Assembly (NCBI GenBank): GCA_963818505.1
Contig: CAWFSJ010000007.1
Location: forward strand, 124,001-188,000
Length of the DNA stretch: 64,000 nt
Source of the DNA: JADKAV01 sp963818505
GTDB taxonomy: Bacteria > Actinomycetota > Actinomycetes > S36-B12 > UBA10799
Direction of reading: 5' to 3'
Made by a program: the position numbers and the translations under genes
Notes under the pieces: generated by a model
Database searches by the model: none
Told to the model about the DNA's origin: nothing
What the model saw: the letters and a program-made list of their open reading frames with translations, nothing else
Part shown: positions 58,763 through 64,000 of the stretch, piece by piece
Position numbering within the stretch: the first letter of the stretch is position 1
Layout of the letters: every line of letters starts with the position of its first letter

Positions 58763-60279
58763 GGGTGGCTCCCGCGGTTCGACAACCGGGCGAGCACGAA
58801 GGCTGGGATGGCCGCCAGCAGCACCAGGCCGAATGCGTAAGGGGCCGCCTGGCTGTATGAACCCACTGTCGTCTGGGTCCACATCTGTGTCGCGAGCGTC
58901 TCGAACCCCGTCGGCCGCAGCATCAAGGTGGCCGGAAGTTCCTTCATCGCAGTCAGCAGGACCAGCAGTGCGCCCGCAAGGATCCCCGGCAGGGAGATCC
59001 GGGCCGTGACCCGTAGCCACGCGCGTGTCGGGCCCGAACCGAGGGTGCGTGCCACATCCTCGAGCCCCTGCGGCACCTGCGCCGTGGAGGACCGGATCGA
59101 GCCGATGGCGTTGGACAGGAACAGGACCGCGTAGGCGAACCCGAGCATCACCAGCGTCTGGTACAGCCCCGGGACCAGCGCCAGTCCCAGATAGACCAGG
59201 GACAGCCCGACCACGACCCCGGGTAATGCGTGCGAGACGAAGGCGGCCGACTCGATGCTGCGGCTGACCCGGTCGCGGTGGCGGGCTGCGAGCACTCCGA
59301 TCGGCAGCGCCAAGGCCATGGCCAGGATTGCTCCGACTCCGGCGGCCTGCACTGTGTTGCCGATCGCAAGGGCCCATTCGGCGACGTCGAAGCTCAGCCG
59401 CTGGGCCTGGCCCATGAGTCGGATGAGCATCAGCGCGGGGAAGCCGACCGCGACAGCGAACAGGGCGAACAGTCCTGTGAACACGGGCCAGCGCCACGGG
59501 CCCAGCGGGATCCGGCTCGGCGGGCGCGCGGTGCCTGCACCGACGCGCCAGTGAAGGTGGCGGGTGCGCACCGCACGCTCCAAGATCACGAAGAGCAGCG
59601 CGAGAGCCACTAGCACGAGCGAGAGCACTGCGGCGCTCGTGCGGTCGAAGGCGGCGCGGTAACTGGTGTAGATGACTCTCGTGAAGGTGTCGTACCGCAG
59701 CAGCGACACCGCCCCGAAGTCACTCAGCACGTACAGGGCGGTCAGTAGTCCGCCGGCCGCGGCCGCTGGCCACAGCAGCGGGGCAGTGGTCCTTCGCAAG
59801 GATCGCAACGGCCCGTCGCCCAGGGTGCGCGCGACGTCGTCAAAGGCCGGGTCGATCACGCTGAGTACCGCGGCCACGGGCAGGATGACGTAAGGCAGGC
59901 TGACGAGGCTGAGCACGGCCCATGCCGGAAGGAAACCCTGCAAACCGGGGTAGGCGGCCAGCCAGGTGTACGCGGCCACGTACGAGGGGACTGCCAAGGG
60001 CAGCGCCGCGATGACAAGCCACCACCGGCCGCCCGGGATGGTGGTCCTGGTGATCAACCAGGCGACGGGAACCCCGACGGCAATGCAGGTGCCGGCCACA
60101 GCAGCGGCCAGCCCGAGGCTGGATGCGGCCAGTTCGAGGGTTCGCTGCCTGGCCAGGATCTGCCAGACCTGCGACCATCCAGCCGATGCTGTCCGCGCAG
60201 CCAGGTAGATCAGGGGACTCAGCGCAGCCAACGCCGCACACCCCGCGAGAACGTGCAGAAGGGTCAGGCGCGTACGCAC
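58759..60279 (-). CDS. fbpB: Ferric iron ABC transporter permease FbpB
   Basis: The 506-residue protein carries two fused permease units, each with about six membrane helices and an EAA-type loop (ARTLGDGPLRSLRRTTAPLL and ARTLGSGPTRAWLRVTARI), as in FbpB/AfuB importers of free ferric iron. GTG 60279 is chosen as start. It is 19 bases after fbpA on the same strand and overlaps fbpC by 4 bases. Confidence 0.92.
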   Translation of the reverse strand: MRTRLTLLHVLAGCAALAALSPLIYLAARTASAGWSQVWQILARQRTLELAASSLGLAAAVAGTCIAVGVPVAWLITRTTIPGGRWWLVIAALPLAVPSYVAAYTWLAAYPGLQGFLPAWAVLSLVSLPYVILPVAAVLSVIDPAFDDVARTLGDGPLRSLRRTTAPLLWPAAAAGGLLTALYVLSDFGAVSLLRYDTFTRVIYTSYRAAFDRTSAAVLSLVLVALALLFVILERAVRTRHLHWRVGAGTARPPSRIPLGPWRWPVFTGLFALFAVAVGFPALMLIRLMGQAQRLSFDVAEWALAIGNTVQAAGVGAILAMALALPIGVLAARHRDRVSRSIESAAFVSHALPGVVVGLSLVYLGLALVPGLYQTLVMLGFAYAVLFLSNAIGSIRSSTAQVPQGLEDVARTLGSGPTRAWLRVTARISLPGILAGALLVLLTAMKELPATLMLRPTGFETLATQMWTQTTVGSYSQAAPYAFGLVLLAAIPAFVLARLSNRGSHP

Positions 60280-60298
60280 ACCCGGCTCCCTGAGCGGA

Positions 60299-61333
60299 TC
60301 ACAACAGGCCGACCTGCATGAGCAGGTCCTGGGTGCCACGCAGATCCGAGAGTTGGTCAAGCGTGAGGTCCGGGCCGTTGATCTGCGACAGCGGTGGCAG
60401 GTCTTCGCGCTGTTCGACCGAACGCACCAGGGGGTACTCGGCTGTCTCTTCGGCGAAGTACTCCTGGGCAGTGTCGCTGAGCAGGAACGTCACGAACTGC
60501 GCTGAGTTCGTGTTGTCCGCACCCGTCGGCAGAACAGCAACACCAGCGACGTTGACGAGGTTTCCGGGGTCGCCCGGGGCGAAGGAGGCGTTGACGGCCG
60601 CCATGTTCTCTGCGCCGATCTCGTCGGCCTTCTCGTACCAGTAGTAGTGGTTGGCCAGACCCATCGTGATGGTGCCGGCGTTCACCGCATCGAGAATCGC
60701 CAGGTTGTTCTCGAACATCTGCACATCGTTGGCGATCAGTCCCTCGAGCCACTGCTTGGTCTTCTCCTCGCCCTGCGTGACCCGCATGGCCGTCACGAAT
60801 GTCTGGAACGAGGCGTTTGTCGGCGCTATGCCTACCTGCCCCCGCCACTGCGGGTCGGTCAAATCGAAGACTGTGTCGGGTACCTCGTCGGGGGCCACCA
60901 GGTCTTTGTTGTAGACGATCACGCGCGCCCGTCCACTGGTGCCCACCCACTGGTCGGCGGCGCTGCGGAACCTCGCGGGAACGCGCTTCACCTGTTTGGG
61001 TGACAGTTGGGTGGTCAGGCCTTCGTCCTGCATCACTTGCAGCGCGCCGGCGTCCTGGGCGAAGAAGACGTCGGCGGGGGAGCGGCCGGCTTCCTCAAGC
61101 AACTGCGCCGCGAGTTCGGCAGTGTCGCCGTACCGGACCTCGACCGGGACTCCGCTGGTCTGCTCGAACTGATCGATCAGGGGGCCGACCAGGGTTTCGC
61201 TGCGCCCGGAGTACACGACCAGCCCCGCGGGTGTCTGCGATTGGTCACCTTGATCCGCGCTCCCCTGCGAGCAGGCGGCCAATGTCATTGCCGCTGCGAG
61301 TAGGCCCGCGAAACGCGCAATCCCCTTGGTCAC
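60299..61333 (-). CDS. fbpA: Ferric iron-binding lipoprotein FbpA
   Basis: The 344-residue binding protein has a lipoprotein signal (AAAMTLAACSQG) and the periplasmic type II fold: VVYSGRSETLVGPLIDQFE, ADVFFAQDAGALQ and GLANHYYWYEKA with the tyrosine pair that binds ferric ion directly. It needs no siderophore. It is the first gene of fbpABC and is divergent from the adenylation-acyltransferase gene, with an iron box between. Confidence 0.94.
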   Translation of the reverse strand: MTKGIARFAGLLAAAMTLAACSQGSADQGDQSQTPAGLVVYSGRSETLVGPLIDQFEQTSGVPVEVRYGDTAELAAQLLEEAGRSPADVFFAQDAGALQVMQDEGLTTQLSPKQVKRVPARFRSAADQWVGTSGRARVIVYNKDLVAPDEVPDTVFDLTDPQWRGQVGIAPTNASFQTFVTAMRVTQGEEKTKQWLEGLIANDVQMFENNLAILDAVNAGTITMGLANHYYWYEKADEIGAENMAAVNASFAPGDPGNLVNVAGVAVLPTGADNTNSAQFVTFLLSDTAQEYFAEETAEYPLVRSVEQREDLPPLSQINGPDLTLDQLSDLRGTQDLLMQVGLL

Positions 61334-61365
61334 GGTGGTTTTCCTCCCCGGATGGTTGAGAATAC

Positions 61366-61384
61366 TTAGGATAGCCTAACCTTT
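61366..61384. promoter_or_regulatory. IdeR/DtxR-type iron box
   Basis: TTAGGATAGCCTAACCTTT resembles the 19-bp DtxR/IdeR consensus TTAGGTTAGCCTAACCTAA with three mismatches (one inside, two at the end). It lies 33 bases upstream of fbpA and 29 bases upstream of the divergent adenylation-acyltransferase gene, so iron-loaded IdeR could repress both. Confidence 0.85.
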
Positions 61385-61412
61385 ACTCGGGAGAACTGGC
61401 GAGGAGGGTTGC

Positions 61413-63905
61413 GTGAGGCTGGCAGACGACCGTGCGGTGACGACGGTCCCTGCGTTCGTGCAGTCCCTTCATGATTTCGGAGACCGTCCTGCGCTGATCG
61501 AATCCGAGGCGACGTGGTCCTACAGACAGCTGGCAACGACCGTGGAGAGCGTCGCGTCCTCACTGCGCGAGTCCGGCCCGGTCCACGTCATTCCGGCGCA
61601 CAACACGATCGACTGTGTCGTGCAGTACCTGTCGGTTCTGTGTGCGGGCAAGGTGGCCGTCATGGCCGCACCGTGCCGGGCGGACCTGCTTGCACGGACC
61701 TATCCGCAGGACAGCGCCGTCCACCCCGAACTCGCCGTGTTGTTGCCCACCTCCGGTTCCACGGGTGATCCCAAGACCGTTCGGCTGTCGCGCATGAACC
61801 TCGACGCCAACGCCGCAGCCATCGCCACGGCCCTCGGCCTGCGCGAGTCGGACCGGGCCGTGACCACCTTGAGCCCGGCTTACAGCTACGGGCTCTCGGT
61901 GATCAACAGTCACCTCTCGGTCGGGGCGAGTCTCGTGCTCACCGAGGGCTCGGTGACCGATCCTGACTTCTTCGAGCCTTGTGGCGGGGTGACCGTCATG
62001 CCAGGGGTGCCCTACACCTTCGAGATGCTGCGGCGCTTGGGTTTCCACGCCCCGGATCACCTCCCGCACCTGCGACTGCTCACCTGTGCGGGTGGGAGGC
62101 TGCCCGAGGTGCGGGTGCGCGAACTCGCGGCGGCTGGCGAGCGGCATGGCTTTGGGCTGGTAGTCATGTACGGCCAAACCGAGGCGACCGCCAGGATGGC
62201 CGTGCTTCCGGCGGACATGGCCGCTGAACACCCGCGGTCGGTCGGCTACCCGGTGCCGGGAGGCCGTTTCGAGATCGTCGGGGCAGACGGCGATGGTGTG
62301 GGGGAGATCGTCTTCGAGGGCCCCAGCGTGATGATGGGCTACGCCCGGGGCCCGGAGGACCTGACCGCAGAACCGATGGAGCCCCGTCTGGTGACCGGGG
62401 ACCTGGGTTTCATCGACGACGGACTTCTGCATGTCACAGGCCGGACCACCCGCTTCGCCAAGGTGCGTGGGCTACGGATGAATCTCGACGACATCGAAGG
62501 ATGTCTGGAACCGTCTGCGGCCGTGTGCGTGGAACTGCCCGAGCGGATCGGGGTGGTGTGCGACTTGGATTCCGATGTTGTCGTGACGCGGGTAGGCGCC
62601 CGGACCGGACTCCCTCCGGCGGCCGTTCGTGTGATCCGGGCCGAACCACCTCGCCTTGACAGCGGGAAGCTTGATCGCGCCGCTGCGTTGGCGCTGCTGC
62701 AGCAGGACGACCCACCCGTCGAGGTCGGCTCCAAACAGCGTCGGCTCTGCGTGGCCTATTCACGGCTGCTGGGTCGCGATGCCGCACCGCATGACAGCTT
62801 TCGCCGCCTCGGCGGTGACTCGATGAGCTTCGTGGCGGTGTCGCTCGAGGTGGAGCGCATCCTCGGGGACCTGCCGGTGGACTGGCATTTGCGCAGCATT
62901 TCCGAACTGGCCGGCACCGCCGATGGTTCTGGCCCACTGCGCAGGATGGAGACCAGTGTCGTCCTGCGCGCCGCGGCTATTGTCCTGGTCGTCGCTTCCC
63001 ATGCCGCCGTGATCGACGTGCGCGGTGGAGCGCATCTGCTGGTGGGGCTGCTGGGGTACAACTTCGCGAGATTCCAAGCCGACCAGGCGGTGGGCCGCAT
63101 GTTCACGTCAGTCGCGTGGCTGCTCGTCCCGGCGCTGGTATGGGTGGGTCTGGCCGTGCTGTTGTCGGATCAGTACTCGGTGTCGTCTCTGGGCTGGAGC
63201 TGGATAACCCAGACCGCAACAGACTCCCCTGACTGGCGCTACTGGTTCGTCGGCGCACTGCTGTGGGTGCTGCCTGTGGCCATGCTGCTCAGCGCGGTGC
63301 CGGCGGTGCGCCGTGCCAGGCTGCGATGGCCGCTGGGGGTACCCGCCGCCGCGACGGCGCTGGCGCTGGGGGTCGCGCTGTTGGCGGTCCCGGATGCCCG
63401 ACCGTCGTCGCTCTTCTCGCCCTGGGCGGTCTTGTGGGTCTTCTTCCTCGGCTGGTGGATCGCACGGGTGCGCACAGGCGGACAGCGGGTCGGTTTGACG
63501 ATCACCATCGCGTGTCTGAGCGCGGTGATGTTCGAGGACTCGCGGATGTGGGTGATCGGGCTGGGTCTACTGGTTCTGGTCTGGTTCCCGCGGTTGCGGG
63601 TTCCCGCGCTGCTGACCGGGTTTGTGGCGGTCGTGGCTCACGCCTCGCTTTTCATCTATTTGAGCCACTGGCAGGTGCTGGAGTTGTCGCGCAACTGGTC
63701 GGCCTTGGGCCTGTCGTTGCTGCTGGGGGTCGTGTTGAGTATCGGCTGGAGTTGGTTGCGTGCCAAGGCCGCCCGGATGCAGCTGGGACTAACCTGGGAC
63801 CGTGCCCAATTACGAGTTCCGGTGCCGCGCCTGCGGCCAGACGTTCACGAAGAACCGGCCCATGTCCGAGTCGGGGGAACCGGCCAGCTGTCCGCAGGGA
63901 CATGA
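61413..63905 (+). CDS. Adenylation-carrier-acyltransferase fusion (A-T-AT3)
   Basis: The 830-residue protein joins three parts. Residues 1 to about 430 are an AMP-forming adenylation domain: LLPTSGSTGDPKTV, MYGQTEATA, VTGDLGFID, GRTTRFAKVRG and the catalytic-Lys motif SGKLDRAA. Then a carrier domain with the phosphopantetheine site LGGDSMSF (about 468-475). The rest is a membrane acyltransferase 3 domain with about ten helices and the Arg-His pair in LRAAAIVLVVASHA. All steps, from activation to transfer across the membrane, would be in one chain, like a one-piece DltA-DltC-DltB. The acyl or aminoacyl substrate and acceptor are unknown. GTG 61413 has GAGGAGG upstream. The iron box suggests derepression when iron is low. 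Its 3' end overlaps the FmdB gene by 104 bases. Confidence 0.85.
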   Translation: MRLADDRAVTTVPAFVQSLHDFGDRPALIESEATWSYRQLATTVESVASSLRESGPVHVIPAHNTIDCVVQYLSVLCAGKVAVMAAPCRADLLARTYPQDSAVHPELAVLLPTSGSTGDPKTVRLSRMNLDANAAAIATALGLRESDRAVTTLSPAYSYGLSVINSHLSVGASLVLTEGSVTDPDFFEPCGGVTVMPGVPYTFEMLRRLGFHAPDHLPHLRLLTCAGGRLPEVRVRELAAAGERHGFGLVVMYGQTEATARMAVLPADMAAEHPRSVGYPVPGGRFEIVGADGDGVGEIVFEGPSVMMGYARGPEDLTAEPMEPRLVTGDLGFIDDGLLHVTGRTTRFAKVRGLRMNLDDIEGCLEPSAAVCVELPERIGVVCDLDSDVVVTRVGARTGLPPAAVRVIRAEPPRLDSGKLDRAAALALLQQDDPPVEVGSKQRRLCVAYSRLLGRDAAPHDSFRRLGGDSMSFVAVSLEVERILGDLPVDWHLRSISELAGTADGSGPLRRMETSVVLRAAAIVLVVASHAAVIDVRGGAHLLVGLLGYNFARFQADQAVGRMFTSVAWLLVPALVWVGLAVLLSDQYSVSSLGWSWITQTATDSPDWRYWFVGALLWVLPVAMLLSAVPAVRRARLRWPLGVPAAATALALGVALLAVPDARPSSLFSPWAVLWVFFLGWWIARVRTGGQRVGLTITIACLSAVMFEDSRMWVIGLGLLVLVWFPRLRVPALLTGFVAVVAHASLFIYLSHWQVLELSRNWSALGLSLLLGVVLSIGWSWLRAKAARMQLGLTWDRAQLRVPVPRLRPDVHEEPAHVRVGGTGQLSAGT

Positions 63906-64000
63906 GGACACCGTCCGGCTGCTGACGACGCTGGGTGCCTTGGGGACCGCAAGCGCCCCCGCGCAGGCCGGCGGGGGTTGTTGTGGCGGGGGCTGCTGCA
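63802..64000 (+). CDS. FmdB-family zinc-ribbon protein, cut by the window edge
   Basis: From GTG 63802 the frame reads MPNYEFRCRACGQTF, the classic start of FmdB-type zinc ribbons, with Cys8/Cys11, then CPQGHED, and a Gly/Cys-rich end (GGGCCGGGCC) that runs off the window. These small proteins are of unknown function. The 104-base overlap with the upstream gene is unusually long; one of the two ends may be misread through an indel. Confidence 0.85.
   Translation, partial: MPNYEFRCRACGQTFTKNRPMSESGEPASCPQGHEDTVRLLTTLGALGTASAPAQAGGGCCGGGCC

Noticed and set aside
1..64000. tRNA and rRNA genes
   Set aside because: I looked for cloverleaf-like TTCGANNC contexts and rRNA landmarks by eye and found none; a tRNA scan would be needed to exclude them fully.

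Overview
The window is high-GC DNA from an actinobacterium (class Actinomycetes). It carries WhiB7, AdnA/AdnB, UvrD2 with a tetracysteine domain, MoeZ, a TB9.4-like DUF3107 protein, a UPF0182 giant membrane protein, an IdeR/DtxR-type iron box and many GTG starts. Two blocks keep gene orders known from mycobacterial chromosomes: htrA-tatB-mrp-DUF1003-MgtE_N/CBS at 0.3-5 kb, and ParA-RhlE-ferritin-like-DUF3107-TetR-MoeZ-AdnAB-NudC-UvrD2-WhiB7-ABC1-metalloprotease-PDZ/Lon-UPF0182 at 13.5-45.2 kb. I saw no tRNA, rRNA, CRISPR array, transposase, integrase or phage gene. Genus cannot be told from the sequence alone.

Layout. 0.3-5 kb: envelope stress protease, Tat export, Fe-S carrier and Mg-sensor-like genes. 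5-12 kb: a lipoprotein, drug/metabolite exporter, CoA-ester lyase, secreted glycoside hydrolase, acyl-CoA dehydrogenase, stress protein and MarC protein. 11.9-12.3 kb: a repeat island of 20-bp tandem arrays around a 70-bp palindrome. 12.3-13.5 kb: an alpha/beta-hydrolase fused in frame to an RsbW-like ATPase. 13.6-34.7 kb: replication and repair genes. 34.7-35.2 kb: whiB7 with a textbook-like attenuator (alanine-rich 21-codon leader ORF plus Rho-independent terminator), but its coding frame is broken by one base just before the AT-hook. 35.4-45.2 kb: conserved genes ending in UPF0182. 45.3-49.8 kb: pirin, SDR, methyltransferase, acetyltransferase and antiporter. 49.8-53.9 kb: a translationally coupled electron-transfer operon (ApbE, ferric-reductase-like membrane protein, NuoF-like, ferredoxin) whose membrane gene carries two one-base frameshifts. 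54-56.5 kb: two exporters of families that can export sulfite (TSUP, TDT). 57.7-63.9 kb: ferric ABC importer fbpABC divergent from a single-polypeptide adenylation-carrier-acyltransferase, with an iron box between them.

The most unusual content is a dispersed family of seven ~69-bp palindromes at five intergenic places, each next to a gene 3' end, two of them tandemly duplicated with their flanks. The best copy (46322-46390) is a perfect 28-bp inverted repeat around a 12-nt loop. Other candidates for new biology are the hydrolase-RsbW fusion and the iron-box-linked A-T-acyltransferase fusion. Three genes carry one-base insertions, which could be real decay or consensus errors in the assembly; this limits what can be said about whiB7 and the ferric-reductase-like gene.
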